This document shows positions 27,201-35,807 of a DNA stretch of 64,000 bases, one piece after another. Made by a program: the position numbers and the translations under genes. The DNA lies in assembly GCA_936908745.1 (NCBI GenBank), contig CAKZFX010000019.1:1-64000 (forward strand). Direction: 5' to 3'. Origin of the DNA: an uncultured Chitinophagaceae bacterium. Its GTDB lineage: Bacteria > Bacteroidota > Bacteroidia > Chitinophagales > Chitinophagaceae. The notes below the pieces were generated by a model. The model did no database searches, had not been told where the DNA came from, and saw only the letters and a list, made by a program, of their open reading frames with translations. The stretch's first letter is position 1; every line of letters starts with the position of its first letter.

Positions 27201-30200
27201 CGGTCAATGCCTGCAGGTCAAAATCAAGATTATTAGCTGCAGGCCATACCAGTAAACTATCCCTTGCACCAAACTCTGTTTTCAACAAGGGGATTCTTAC
27301 TTCATAATAATTACCGGCAAAATCATTACCGATCCTTACCACCGCTTCGAGGTCGCCATCATTGATATTTCCTGTACCACAATTCTGGATAGCTTCAGCA
27401 TGGATGAACATTTTCATCTTGCCATACTGGCGCATATCCATGTTCAGGGTTTTGAAAACACCTCTTGCCTCTTTTTGCTGCAGGTCTTTTACCTGCAAAC
27501 TCAGCGACTGTTCATTCAGGAACAACTGCACGTTATTATTACTCAACTGCTGTTGTCTTTCAATACCCGGAGGCATTACATAATTGACCGGTTGCCTGGT
27601 ATCGTTCTCTTCCAGGTTCACCGCCAATGTATTTACCACTGTCGGGTCAGTGATCGGCAGGCGCACATATTGACCTGTTGTATCAATATTATAATCAAAC
27701 TTTCTCCATTGATTACGGATCAGTTCCAGTTTGGCAAAACGCATCACCAATGAATCCTGGAAGCCGGTAGTAAACATCCTGATAAAGCGGATGGACTTAA
27801 AGTCAGGGATATTACCCACTTTCAGATCATACTGTTTTACAGGAATACGGAAGAGATACCATGTTTCAGGGCGGCTGCTTCCATCAGCAAGATTCACATT
27901 CACCACACGTTTGTCCGTGATATAATTGGAACCCACGCTCATGTTTTGCTGGATATCCACTTCATACTGGAAGTATTCTTCCACTTCATTCAACGTGTTA
28001 TCCCTGTTCAACTCTTCCGCATCAGGATACTGTGTAAAAGCATTTACAAACTCTGTGTTATTAGCCACCGGCGAGTTACCATGCGGGTTGTTGATATTCT
28101 TATAACGTTGCAGGATACCTTGCAGCGGTGAATCAAACGATGCATCACGATAAGGTTTGAAATTATCACCTGAAGGATCATTCTGTGCCTGTTGCAAAGC
28201 AGCCGGGTTCAATACCGTGGCAAGGCTGTTCAAATAAGGCTGGAACTTCGTTTTTTCCTCATCATCTGTCAACCCATCAAAGCCCACGTCCTGGTATTGA
28301 CGGTCGTTCGGATCATTACTGAATGCATTCGTCACCTGCAATGGATTGGCAGGCACTTTGCCCCAAACCGTATTATTATCAACCGGCGCTGGAATAGTAG
28401 GCGTTGGCAAACCGTTTTCATAAAAACGTTTACCATCTCTCAGTACATCTTCTGAAATATTACCGAGGTTGAAATAAAGTTTACCACCCGTTGGATTGGC
28501 CGTGTTGCGGATGAACGGGTCCTGCATCCAGAATTCGATGTATTCAATATTACCTGTTTCAAAATCGATCTGGTCGATATTACGCATCAGGCCACCCCAT
28601 GAGTTTTGCGGGTTGCGCAGGCGGTTGTTGCCATCAATCCTTGATCCGTCTGTATCAAAATTATAAGGGCCTTTATCTTTTGGATAGAAAGCAAGGTCAA
28701 AAGTGGTCAGCAATCCTTGCCCGAAATCGAGACTTCGTTTAGGAAAAATTTCCTGTTGCAACACCTGTCTTGTTTCCGGTCTTGACAATTCAGCAAGATC
28801 ACTCCGCAACGGGTTGTTCGTATTTCTTCTTTCCTGCAAAACAGGCTCAATATTATACCATGCCGTTTTTGCACGACGATAACCGGAAGCCAGGTCGTTT
28901 ACCAATGAGCCTTCAGGGAACAAGCCGGGTTGTCCTTGCGGCACAGAAGCGAGTGTCCAGTTGATCAGCGGGAAACGAAGATCAATAGCAGAACGGGTGC
29001 CTTCAAAATCATCTACATAAACCTGCCCGCTTTTATCTTCCTTGCTTGCATTGATCTGTTTAGGGTGACCGGGTTGCAACATCGCCGCTTCTGCATAAGC
29101 AGTAATAGACGACATGGCTTTGGTAGAATAGAAAGGTAATTTATCCAACCATTTTGTCAGGCGTGGCAAATCGCTGCGGTAATCCACATCCAACCCATAC
29201 ATGGTATTGCGCACCGGGTCTTCGCCATACGACTGCTTAATAAAGAAAGGACGTTCACCCAACCTTGCGATGGTTCCACCGATCGTTAATTTTTTACTTG
29301 CCAGGTAATCCAGTCGCAGACCCATGAAATTCTTTTGCTGCAAACCAAACATCGCCTGGTTTTCAAACTGGATATTTACGGGCACACCGGAAGCGATGAT
29401 CGCCTGGTTGATCACACGCAGTGTTCCCAGATCATAGTTGATCTCGTAGTCAATATTTTCCTGTAACAACTGGCCACCCGCCGTCACTGTTACCGATCCT
29501 CTTGGAATATTATAACCTAATTGGTAATCGCCACTAGCGCCGGAGGTTTTAGAACGGCCGTTTATCTCAAAACGGTTCAGGTTGGCATAAGTCTGGGCGA
29601 TGGCCTTGATGGTATCATACAAAGGATAATACAGGTATTTATTACGTTCTGCCTGCGATGGATAAATGTATTCAAGGTCGCGGCCAAATGGCTCCAGCAC
29701 CGGGAATATGATACGGCTTTGTGAAGAGATCACAGTAAATCCTTCCAAAAAGTCAAAGCGGCCGTTAGGCTGCGGGTCATTCTGATCATTCAGCCGGTCG
29801 AGGTTCAATTGCGTGATCAATGGCTGGTATTGGTATTGAGGCAATACATCAGCCGGTGGCATATATTTTTTTTCACCCAGGCTTGGCTCTTCATATACTA
29901 CATCCAGTTGGAAATCTTGTCTTTCCAATTGACCATAACCCACCGAGTACACGTTCTTCATCATCAGGTCCCAGATAGGAAGATTGGTACGCTGTGATGT
30001 TGCTTTTAATAATTTAAGGAATAATACTTTTTGTGAAGTACCTGTGCTGTCCGGTGGCACGTCTTGCGAAAACTCACCCACCTGGTAAACCGTTCCATTG
30101 AACGTATATTGGAAAGCCACACCTAATACTTCTTCTGTTTGCAAAGGCTGGTTCAATGATAAGAAGCCGATCTGCGGGTTGTAAAAATATTCGCTGGCAT

Positions 30201-31488
30201 TCAGCTTACGTGCATAGGTTTTTTCAAAATCCTGTACGGGCAATAAATTAAAGCCCGGCCCTGTCAATGTGCTTTGTACCTGCGATGAATTTCTTGCGTT
30301 AGGGTTAGCAAGCAATGCTGCATATAAACCATTAGCATTGTTAAACGGCTTAGGATCAGTATTACCATTCGGCCATGGACGATAAGGAGTTGTTTCACCC
30401 AGGTCCATCAACGCAACGATATCCCTTGTGTCGGTAGTGGCGGCCACGTTACGGTTGGTCACCCACACTTCCATTTTCAATATCTGCACTTTTGAATTTA
30501 CGATCGGCAAATTCGACATCGCAGTATTGAAATTATTACGCAGGTATTGAGATAATAAGAAGTGACGGTTTTCATCATACTCATCAGCTTTTACTGAAAA
30601 GCTCTGTGCGGCTGTTCCGCCTTGCAGACCGAGTGACTGCTGTTGTGAACGCTGGTTGGCCAATACACCCGTTACAAATAATTTACCGAACTGTAATTGT
30701 GTTTTGATACCAAACAAAGCCTGTGCGCCGGGGATCAATGTGCTCTTTGTTGTAAAATTCACTGTACCCGCCTGGAATTGTTTTAAGATTTCATCATCCT
30801 GCCCGCGGTAATCTAACTTCAACTGGTTTTCAAATTCAAAATTGGCCAGTGTATTATAGTTGATAGGCAACTTCAGTTTGTCACCGATGCTGGCGTCCAC
30901 CTGCAACTGCGCATTCATGTTGAAGTCAAAGCCACCATTATTTCTTGCACGTTCAGGCAAGGTCGGATTTTTGATCACCTGTCCCTGGTAACCGGCAAGG
31001 ATATCCACCGAACCCGAAGGCTTGATATCTATTTTCACTTTACCATCAGGCCCCACGCCCATCATCCGGTTGAACCAGCCATTGTTGACCTTGAATTTGG
31101 GTTTAGCCAAACGGCGGTTCATATTGGACAGCAGTTGCGCCCTTTTGCGGAAATATTCTCTTTCATCTTCTTCGCCCTGCAAACGCAAAAACTCCTGCAT
31201 GGAAAAAGAAACCGGCGTACGGTAATATTGTGTGCCGATCCTTTCTACAATATAATATTGCTTGGTTACGGGATCGTATTCAACTGTTTTTTTAAGAAAA
31301 GAAGTGTCCCTGAAATCAAGGGAATGCGGGCCACGGTAGCTGTACGGGTCACCTTGCCTGTCCCGCAGGGGATAGCGAAGGGAGTCGGGTGTGGTTTGTG
31401 AATAAGCAGAAAAAGCCCCTGTCAAAGCGGCAAATAACATGGCTATACACACCAATGTACGGAGGATATGAGCAGTCTTACAGTTCAA
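24211..31488 (-). CDS. sprA: T9SS outer-membrane translocon protein SprA
   Basis: 2425 residues, close to known SprA/Sov proteins (about 2400). SprA is the giant 36-strand barrel through which T9SS cargo crosses the outer membrane. The N-terminus is a signal peptide (cleavage near residue 30, AYSQ). The family opening (SLRYPLRDRQGDPYSYR, VDILAGYQGQVIKNPTLPERARNNGGFDFN, INYNTLANFEFENQLKLDY) and ending (VLNSRVSLKLYFEQNRNIPKISNAFP, GGVQVRVSLAQ) are conserved. An Asn/Pro-rich linker (about 1877-1905) and a very basic helix-like stretch (about 1917-1945; KERKKVLREERKRVKAERKR) interrupt the barrel, probably in a periplasmic loop. The start is TTG; the first ATG is residue 17 and would leave no charged n-region. 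ruvA lies 35 bases upstream, the order seen in other Bacteroidota. Confidence 0.95.
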   Translation of the reverse strand: MNCKTAHILRTLVCIAMLFAALTGAFSAYSQTTPDSLRYPLRDRQGDPYSYRGPHSLDFRDTSFLKKTVEYDPVTKQYYIVERIGTQYYRTPVSFSMQEFLRLQGEEDEREYFRKRAQLLSNMNRRLAKPKFKVNNGWFNRMMGVGPDGKVKIDIKPSGSVDILAGYQGQVIKNPTLPERARNNGGFDFNMNAQLQVDASIGDKLKLPINYNTLANFEFENQLKLDYRGQDDEILKQFQAGTVNFTTKSTLIPGAQALFGIKTQLQFGKLFVTGVLANQRSQQQSLGLQGGTAAQSFSVKADEYDENRHFLLSQYLRNNFNTAMSNLPIVNSKVQILKMEVWVTNRNVAATTDTRDIVALMDLGETTPYRPWPNGNTDPKPFNNANGLYAALLANPNARNSSQVQSTLTGPGFNLLPVQDFEKTYARKLNASEYFYNPQIGFLSLNQPLQTEEVLGVAFQYTFNGTVYQVGEFSQDVPPDSTGTSQKVLFLKLLKATSQRTNLPIWDLMMKNVYSVGYGQLERQDFQLDVVYEEPSLGEKKYMPPADVLPQYQYQPLITQLNLDRLNDQNDPQPNGRFDFLEGFTVISSQSRIIFPVLEPFGRDLEYIYPSQAERNKYLYYPLYDTIKAIAQTYANLNRFEINGRSKTSGASGDYQLGYNIPRGSVTVTAGGQLLQENIDYEINYDLGTLRVINQAIIASGVPVNIQFENQAMFGLQQKNFMGLRLDYLASKKLTIGGTIARLGERPFFIKQSYGEDPVRNTMYGLDVDYRSDLPRLTKWLDKLPFYSTKAMSSITAYAEAAMLQPGHPKQINASKEDKSGQVYVDDFEGTRSAIDLRFPLINWTLASVPQGQPGLFPEGSLVNDLASGYRRAKTAWYNIEPVLQERRNTNNPLRSDLAELSRPETRQVLQQEIFPKRSLDFGQGLLTTFDLAFYPKDKGPYNFDTDGSRIDGNNRLRNPQNSWGGLMRNIDQIDFETGNIEYIEFWMQDPFIRNTANPTGGKLYFNLGNISEDVLRDGKRFYENGLPTPTIPAPVDNNTVWGKVPANPLQVTNAFSNDPNDRQYQDVGFDGLTDDEEKTKFQPYLNSLATVLNPAALQQAQNDPSGDNFKPYRDASFDSPLQGILQRYKNINNPHGNSPVANNTEFVNAFTQYPDAEELNRDNTLNEVEEYFQYEVDIQQNMSVGSNYITDKRVVNVNLADGSSRPETWYLFRIPVKQYDLKVGNIPDFKSIRFIRMFTTGFQDSLVMRFAKLELIRNQWRKFDYNIDTTGQYVRLPITDPTVVNTLAVNLEENDTRQPVNYVMPPGIERQQQLSNNNVQLFLNEQSLSLQVKDLQQKEARGVFKTLNMDMRQYGKMKMFIHAEAIQNCGTGNINDGDLEAVVRIGNDFAGNYYEVRIPLLKTEFGARDSLLVWPAANNLDFDLQALTALKSRRNRAGLSPSQYYSEPADANGRRYGIIGNPNLGEVRGMLLAVENKKQESLCAEVWFNELRLSNLDEKGGWAALGRVDLRLADLGTVTLAGTARTRGFGTLEQRVNERSREDVYTFDLSANIDAGKLLPKKLGIQVPVYAGISRVTSTPEYDPYDLDITLKDKLRDADAKDKDSIRSSAQDITTIKTLNFTNVKKVKTDGKRPKIWSVSNFDFNYSFMETERQNPLIESDLVRRTRGALGYTYAPEPRFVEPFKKFIKSNSKWLSLIKDFNFNYAPSQISFRADIFRQFGATRVRNVGGGPYKIPETYDKYFTFDRYYILQWNLTKSLSLDYTATNNARIDEPFGRIDTKAEKDSVRKNLLKGGRNTNFYQELTLTYNLPTQKIPFLDWTNIRATYNAKYNWLAASLLARELGNTLSNAQTRNLTGELKFEELYNKSRFLRAINSPSQGGGNNRNNKNAPNAGNQPAPDNNTTIKSQLPPDSVLAKMSRKERKKVLREERKRVKAERKRLRQLAKSQPMEMGGAVKFAGGLLTAVKRVGIQYTEDMGTTLPGYMDSTRVLGYNPKSSQPGFDFIFGYQPDTNWINNFGAKGLLSRSELVTAMIQQRYNQQLKITAQVSPFRDFNIDVNLDKTFDKNYSELYKDITGTSGLKRLNPYAAGSFSVSYISYKTLFTKFDPNVVSETFKKFESNRYILAGKLAALNPYGAAADPNDPGFFQGYGRYAQDVVIPAFLAAYTGKDPGSIKFIRNDNPNLRANPFKSIIPKPNWAVTYTGLSRLPGLEKIFTNVTIRHGYHSTLSMNSFNTALLFLDPSRVGYPFFKDPLTGNYVPYFLVPNITIQEAFDPLIEVDMTFTNQLTTRFEFRKSRQLSLSLIDYQLAENRSTEVTFGFNWRKKGMPWPKRLGKLKLDNDVTFRMDFSLRDDATANSKLDQGTSFGTAGQKVIRIAPSIDYVLNSRVSLKLYFEQNRNIPKISNAFPITNTRGGVQVRVSLAQ

Positions 31489-31523
31489 TGTCTCTAAACA
31501 ATTAGTTTCCGGAAATAGTGGGT

Positions 31524-32105
31524 TTACAGGGTACGAAGTGCTTTCTTGATCAGTTCCTCTATAGATAGCTGAGGATCAGCGTTTAGCGTCTTTTGTACTG
31601 CCTGTTCGGCAGCTTGCCTGCTGATGCCCAATGCCGTCAGTGCATTTAACGCATCGCCATGCAAACTATTGCTTTTCATAGGTGAAATATTTGTCTCCAG
31701 CGGTTGTTTGGCCAGCTTGTCCCTGAGCTCCACCACCATCCTTTCGGCGGTTTTTTTCCCGATACCTTTTACCGACTCAAGGGTGCGGGTGTCGCCCTGC
31801 ACGATGGCACGTGACAATTCCTCCGGTTTCATATAGGACAACATAACCCTTGCGGTTGATGCTCCGACACCTGAAACAGACAAAAGCTGGGTAAACATTT
31901 CTTTTTCCTGGAGATCGAAAAAGCCATATAAAATATGGGCATCCTCCCGTATCAGGAGGCTGGTATGCAACACACCTTTTTCAAGGCTTTGAATTTTCGA
32001 ATAAGTGTTCAGGCTGATCTGTACTTCATACCCCACGCCATTCACATCCACATGAACAACAGCCGGAGTTTTATATACAAAATCGCCTCTTAGGTAAGCG
32101 ATCAT
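31524..32105 (-). CDS. ruvA: Holliday junction branch migration protein RuvA
   Basis: 193 residues. RuvA binds four-way junctions and recruits the RuvB motor. OB-fold N-terminus (MIAYLRGDFVYKTPAVVHVD), HhH pair (LLSVSGVGASTARVML and LESVKGIGKKTAERMVVELRDKL) and C-terminal RuvB-contact domain (about 145-193; DALNALTALGISRQAAEQAV). The open frame extends 51 codons upstream, but that part is a translated purine/pyrimidine-skewed repeat; the ATG at the complement of 32103-32105 gives the family N-terminus. TATTTTCG, one mismatch from a -7 element, lies six bases before this ATG (32111-32118 region). sprA follows 35 bases downstream. Confidence 0.95.
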   Translation of the reverse strand: MIAYLRGDFVYKTPAVVHVDVNGVGYEVQISLNTYSKIQSLEKGVLHTSLLIREDAHILYGFFDLQEKEMFTQLLSVSGVGASTARVMLSYMKPEELSRAIVQGDTRTLESVKGIGKKTAERMVVELRDKLAKQPLETNISPMKSNSLHGDALNALTALGISRQAAEQAVQKTLNADPQLSIEELIKKALRTL

Positions 32106-32240
32106 GGTTGCGAAAATAAGGGAAGGGAATGGAGATTGGAAAATAGAAAATGGGGATTGAGGAAATGGAGAACGGAGAATGGGAGGTGGAAAATGGAAAG
32201 TGGAGAATGGGGGATAGAAAACAGGCGTTAAAGACTGAAA
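32106..32240. repeat. Purine-rich GGAAAATGG-type degenerate repeat
   Basis: The plus strand is almost pure A/G with T only in ATGG: GGAATGGAGATTGG, GAAAATGGGGATTGAGG, AAATGGAGAACGGAGAATGG, GGTGGAAAATGGAAAGTGG, AGAATGGGGGATAG. The unit is 7-12 bases and degenerate. It forms the region upstream of ruvA and creates a false N-terminal extension of it. The same words occur inside mqnD at 49972-49999. Confidence 0.7.
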
Positions 32241-32312
32241 AATGAGGATTGAAGACATTGACGGCAGTCAACGCAAGGAGGGGCAATGCCGCTGAAAAGA
32301 CCGATAATGTCC

Positions 32313-32320
32313 TACCTTTG
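32313..32320 (+). promoter_or_regulatory. Bacteroidota -7 promoter element of fabH
   Basis: TACCTTTG matches TAnnTTTG and lies 32 bases before the fabH ATG at 32353, giving a leader of about 27 nt. No obvious -33 TTTG is seen at the expected place. Confidence 0.45.
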
Positions 32321-32352
32321 AGCACTTTTAGTGGAAAAACCTAATATAACAG

Positions 32353-33345
32353 ATGAGCAATAAGATCACCGCAGCTATTACCGCAGTTGGAGGATTTGTT
32401 CCTGAAGACAAGCTTACCAATGCCGACCTTGAAAAAATAGTAGAGACCAACGATGAATGGATCCGCACCCGCACCGGGATTTCAGAGCGAAGGATTTTGA
32501 GAGGTGAAGGGAAAGCAACATCAGACATGGTGGTTCCCGCCGTACAGGATCTATGCAAAAGAAGAGGTATCAGCCCCGAAGATATAGACTGCCTGATCGT
32601 GGCAACCGTAACACCCGACATGGTGTTTCCGGCCACGGCCAATATTGCCTGCGACAAACTGGGTGCTAAAAAAGCCTGGGGCTTTGACCTGAGCGCCGCC
32701 TGTTCGGGTTTTCTATACGCCGTTACACAGGCCGCAGCCCTGATTGAAAGTGGGCGTTATAAAAAAGTAGTCGTTTGTGGCGCCGATAAAATGAGTGCCA
32801 TTGTTGATTATACAGACAGGACAACCTGTATCCTTTTTGGCGATGGCGCCGGTGCTATTTTATTAGAGCCAAATGAAGATGGTTATGGCATACAGGACAG
32901 CATCCTGCGAAGCGATGGCAGCGGCTCACAGTTCCTGCACATGAAAGCCGGTGGTTCCTTAAAACCTGCTTCTGTTGAAACCGTGATGGCGAAAGAACAT
33001 TTTGCCTACCAGGAAGGACAAACTGTTTTCAAGTTTGCCGTAAAAGGAATGGCAGACGTCAGCGCTGAATTACTGGAAAGAAATAATATGACCGGCGAAG
33101 ATGTTGCATGGCTCGTTCCTCACCAGGCCAACCTGCGCATCATTGATGCTACGGCCAACCGCATGGGCCTGTCCAAAGAAAAAGTGATGATCAATATTGA
33201 GAAGTATGGCAATACCACGGCTGCAACGATACCGCTTTGCCTGTGGGAGTGGCAAGACCAGTTAAAGAAAGGTGACAATATTGTTCTGGCTGCCTTTGGC
33301 GGAGGCTTTACATGGGGAGCTACGCTGGTGAAATGGGGTTTTTAG
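32353..33345 (+). CDS. fabH: 3-oxoacyl-ACP synthase III FabH
   Basis: 330 residues. FabH condenses acetyl- or branched acyl-CoA with malonyl-ACP to start fatty acid synthesis in the cytosol. The catalytic triad is visible: Cys117 in AACSGFLYA, His257 in VPHQANLRI and Asn287 in YGNTTAATI; NDEWIRTRTGI and the C-terminal LAAFGGGFTWGATLVKW are family signatures. Length is normal. It is monocistronic and faces away from ruvA. In Bacteroidota the substrate range usually includes branched acyl-CoA primers, but that is not readable here. fabD, which makes malonyl-ACP, is encoded at 45.8-46.7 kb. Confidence 0.95.
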   Translation: MSNKITAAITAVGGFVPEDKLTNADLEKIVETNDEWIRTRTGISERRILRGEGKATSDMVVPAVQDLCKRRGISPEDIDCLIVATVTPDMVFPATANIACDKLGAKKAWGFDLSAACSGFLYAVTQAAALIESGRYKKVVVCGADKMSAIVDYTDRTTCILFGDGAGAILLEPNEDGYGIQDSILRSDGSGSQFLHMKAGGSLKPASVETVMAKEHFAYQEGQTVFKFAVKGMADVSAELLERNNMTGEDVAWLVPHQANLRIIDATANRMGLSKEKVMINIEKYGNTTAATIPLCLWEWQDQLKKGDNIVLAAFGGGFTWGATLVKWGF

Positions 33346-33752
33346 TTTTTTCACCGCAGAGAATAAGAGAAGCAGAGATTTGCAGAGATTTTTTAGTTCC
33401 CACAGACCTCGCTGATTCACTCAGAGAGATTTAACCGCTAAGACGGAAAGACGCAAGATTTCTTCGTGTTTCTTTGTGGCCCTGTCTGCCGACAGGCAGG
33501 TTTGTGGGAGATTTTTTAGCTCCCGCAGATCTCGCTGATTTACGCAGAGAGACTTAACCGCAAAGAGGCAAGATTTCTTTGTGTTTCTTAGTGTCTTTGT
33601 GGGAAATTCTCTCATTATTTATCCCACAAAGTGCACAAAGCAATGCATTAAAAACGCTGCGGCTCTCCTTATCTCAGTGGCTCCTTGCCTACCGGCAAGC
33701 AGGTCTGTGGCCAAATTTTTTCTTAATTAACTTAATACCTTAAAAACATAAA
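33346..33752. repeat. Large intergenic repeat region between convergent genes
   Basis: About 400 bases of nested copies of TTCACCGCAGAGAATAAGAG, GATTTGCAGAGATTTTTTAG, TCCCACAGACCTCGCTGATT (near-identical again at about 33520-33545), CAGAGAGATTTAACCGCTAAG and TTCTTTGTGTTTCTTAGTG. It contains an exact near-palindrome CCTGTCTGCCGACAGGCAGG (33481-33500) and a diverged one near 33683-33703. A small ORF on the minus strand is just translated repeat. Confidence 0.75.
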
Positions 33753-33776
33753 AAAAGCCACCTTCCGGTGGCTTTT
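33753..33776. terminator. Bidirectional terminator
   Basis: AAAAGCCACC-TTCC-GGTGGCTTTT, a perfect 10-bp stem with a UUCC-type tetraloop and A/T runs on both sides; it lies 31 bases after the stop of the thioredoxin-like gene on the minus strand. Confidence 0.88.
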
Positions 33777-33806
33777 CTCGTCTTATATAGATAGGCTCTT
33801 CTGTTC

Positions 33807-35732
33807 TTAGAACGCTTTCTTTTCCTGGCTGCCTGCCACTTCAATCATCACTGATAATTCTTCTACCAGTTTATCATCATCGCCAGAGAAACCAACAGAT
33901 TTAAAACGGATCACTCCATCTTTATCCAATATGAATTTGGTAGGTATGCCATCCACTTTGAATGCAGACACCACTTTATCTTCTGTATCCAGCCATACAT
34001 CAAAGTCATATTTTTTCTCGGTCATAAAGTCCTGTGCATTTTTCTTTTTATCCGGCACTGTTTCCCATGTATCAATAAATACAAATTTCACATTCGGGTT
34101 GTCTTTGTATTTGTCCTGTGCTTTTTTCATTCCGGGGAAAGAAGCGATACAAGGTCCACACCAGGTGGCCCAGAAATCCAGTACCACCACTTTACCTTTC
34201 AGGTCGGCAATATCTGTTTTCTTACCATCAAAGTTGTAGAGGGCAAAAGAAGGCGCTGTTTCAGACAGCATTGATTTTTTCAGTTCAGCCACCATTTTGG
34301 TGTAGGCTTCTTTTTCCAGCATGGTTATGTATTCCTCATATCCTTTGTCTGATTTTTTATCTTTTACATAGCTTGCTTTCAGCAGGTCTTTTATTTCGCC
34401 TGTTGCCTTTCCATCTTTCACAAATTTTTCCAATACTTCTTTTGCTTTCTTTTTTGACAAGGCTTTGTCAGCCAGCAAAGCGTAGGTATTATTCATGTCA
34501 GCATCTTTGCCTTCACCTATTATCATTGCTGATTCGTTGGCATAAGGCAACCCTTTTTTATAATCGCCTTTGCGGTATAATACCATTCCATAGGTATCAG
34601 CATACATACCATATGTGCTCTTAACATTTTTAGCCCATTGCTTTTTAGTAATGCCGTCTGGTTTGTTGGCAAACGTAGCGTCTTTCCTGTTTTTATCAGC
34701 AATCTCAGTTGCTGTACGTGAAAGACGTTCTGCCATTGCCAGGTCAGCACCTTCCGTTTTCTGCATTTCCCATGCAAGGCTGTTATATAAAGAAGCTTTT
34801 TCGCTTTCTGTTTTAAACGTGGCTTTGTCAATAGCGGCCTGCATTCCTTTCCAGTCTTTGGCTTTCATATAGCTCATGATAACCTGTTGCTGGAAATAAG
34901 AAAGATTGCCTTCATATAGTTTCCAGTCAGGATCAGTGGCGATCTTATTGGAAATTTCTGCAAACTGTGCTTCTTTTTTAGCAATATCTTTTTCCGCCAT
35001 GAATTTGTTGAGGGTTTCTCCAATTGTCCATGTACCATTGGGAAATTTCTCTTTCTTCTGGTCTGTGATAAATTTGGCTTGCTGCGGCAGTTTAGCCAGG
35101 CTGTACAATGAAGAAAGGGCTGTATAATCCGCCTCTGTTTTCAGACCGGCTTTCAGCGACGCCTCTATTTCTTTTTGAATAGCAGCAGGGCCTTCCTCTT
35201 TTTTTACTGAATTAAACGTACGCAGGTAAGAAGTAAGGTTTGCTTTTCTTGCATCCGGGTATAGTTCAAATTCTTTTTCATACGCTTTCAGCGCCTGCTC
35301 GGCATTTCTTTCCAAGCCCGCCTGCTGGCCATAGTATTCGTAAAAAAGCGCTTTGCTGAGGTTGCTGCCTTTTCTTGTTTTATCGCCATCCTGCAACTGG
35401 ATATAGAAACCTTTGCCTTCGTTGTTGTCAAATTTTTTGTCAACAGAAAAACTGAAGTAAACAAAGTTGGCAGATGTATCCGTTTGTACTGTTCCCTGCA
35501 ATCTTTTGTTACTTCTTTTCAGGTCAATATCCGTAGCGCTGGTTTTAGAACCCATCTGGTAAGCTACTGCATCCGGCAAAGCCATAATGCCAGCGAGGTC
35601 GCCACCGGGATCATAAGAAAAAGTAATTACATCGCCCGGCTTTGGATTTTCGGGTGTGTAGGTAAAATTGTTTTGCGCCTGTACTGTTACTACAAACAAC
35701 AGCAGCGCCAAAAAGCACGAAAGTTTTTTCAT
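33807..35732 (-). CDS. TlpA-like thioredoxin-fold exported protein
   Basis: 641 residues. Signal peptide 1-19 (ending VQAQ). The N-terminal part (about 22-130) is a beta-sandwich (NFTYTPENPKPGDVITFSYD), then a long helical, TPR-like middle (about 135-480; ALKAYEKEFELYPDARKANL), and a C-terminal TlpA/AhpC-TSA thioredoxin domain (about 485-630) with active site WCGPC (524-528), cis-Pro GIPT near 597 and VVVLDFWATWC. It is a periplasmic thiol-disulfide protein; the redox partner is unknown. The large N-terminal extension is typical of Bacteroidota TlpA relatives. Start ATG is the complement of 35730-35732. Confidence 0.88.
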   Translation of the reverse strand: MKKLSCFLALLLFVVTVQAQNNFTYTPENPKPGDVITFSYDPGGDLAGIMALPDAVAYQMGSKTSATDIDLKRSNKRLQGTVQTDTSANFVYFSFSVDKKFDNNEGKGFYIQLQDGDKTRKGSNLSKALFYEYYGQQAGLERNAEQALKAYEKEFELYPDARKANLTSYLRTFNSVKKEEGPAAIQKEIEASLKAGLKTEADYTALSSLYSLAKLPQQAKFITDQKKEKFPNGTWTIGETLNKFMAEKDIAKKEAQFAEISNKIATDPDWKLYEGNLSYFQQQVIMSYMKAKDWKGMQAAIDKATFKTESEKASLYNSLAWEMQKTEGADLAMAERLSRTATEIADKNRKDATFANKPDGITKKQWAKNVKSTYGMYADTYGMVLYRKGDYKKGLPYANESAMIIGEGKDADMNNTYALLADKALSKKKAKEVLEKFVKDGKATGEIKDLLKASYVKDKKSDKGYEEYITMLEKEAYTKMVAELKKSMLSETAPSFALYNFDGKKTDIADLKGKVVVLDFWATWCGPCIASFPGMKKAQDKYKDNPNVKFVFIDTWETVPDKKKNAQDFMTEKKYDFDVWLDTEDKVVSAFKVDGIPTKFILDKDGVIRFKSVGFSGDDDKLVEELSVMIEVAGSQEKKAF

Positions 35733-35807
35733 GGTATTCCTTTAAAGAAAAAGTGTAAATGGCCTTCCTCACAATCCTTTCAGCACATGCTCTAAAGTTA
35801 ACGAGAA

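Noticed and set aside
32106..32258. N-terminal extension of RuvA
   Set aside because: It is a translated purine-skewed repeat rich in Phe/Pro/Ser and absent from the RuvA family; the ATG at 32105 gives the normal start.
33421..33615. 64-codon minus-strand ORF in the repeat region
   Set aside because: It consists of translated repeat words without start context or family similarity.
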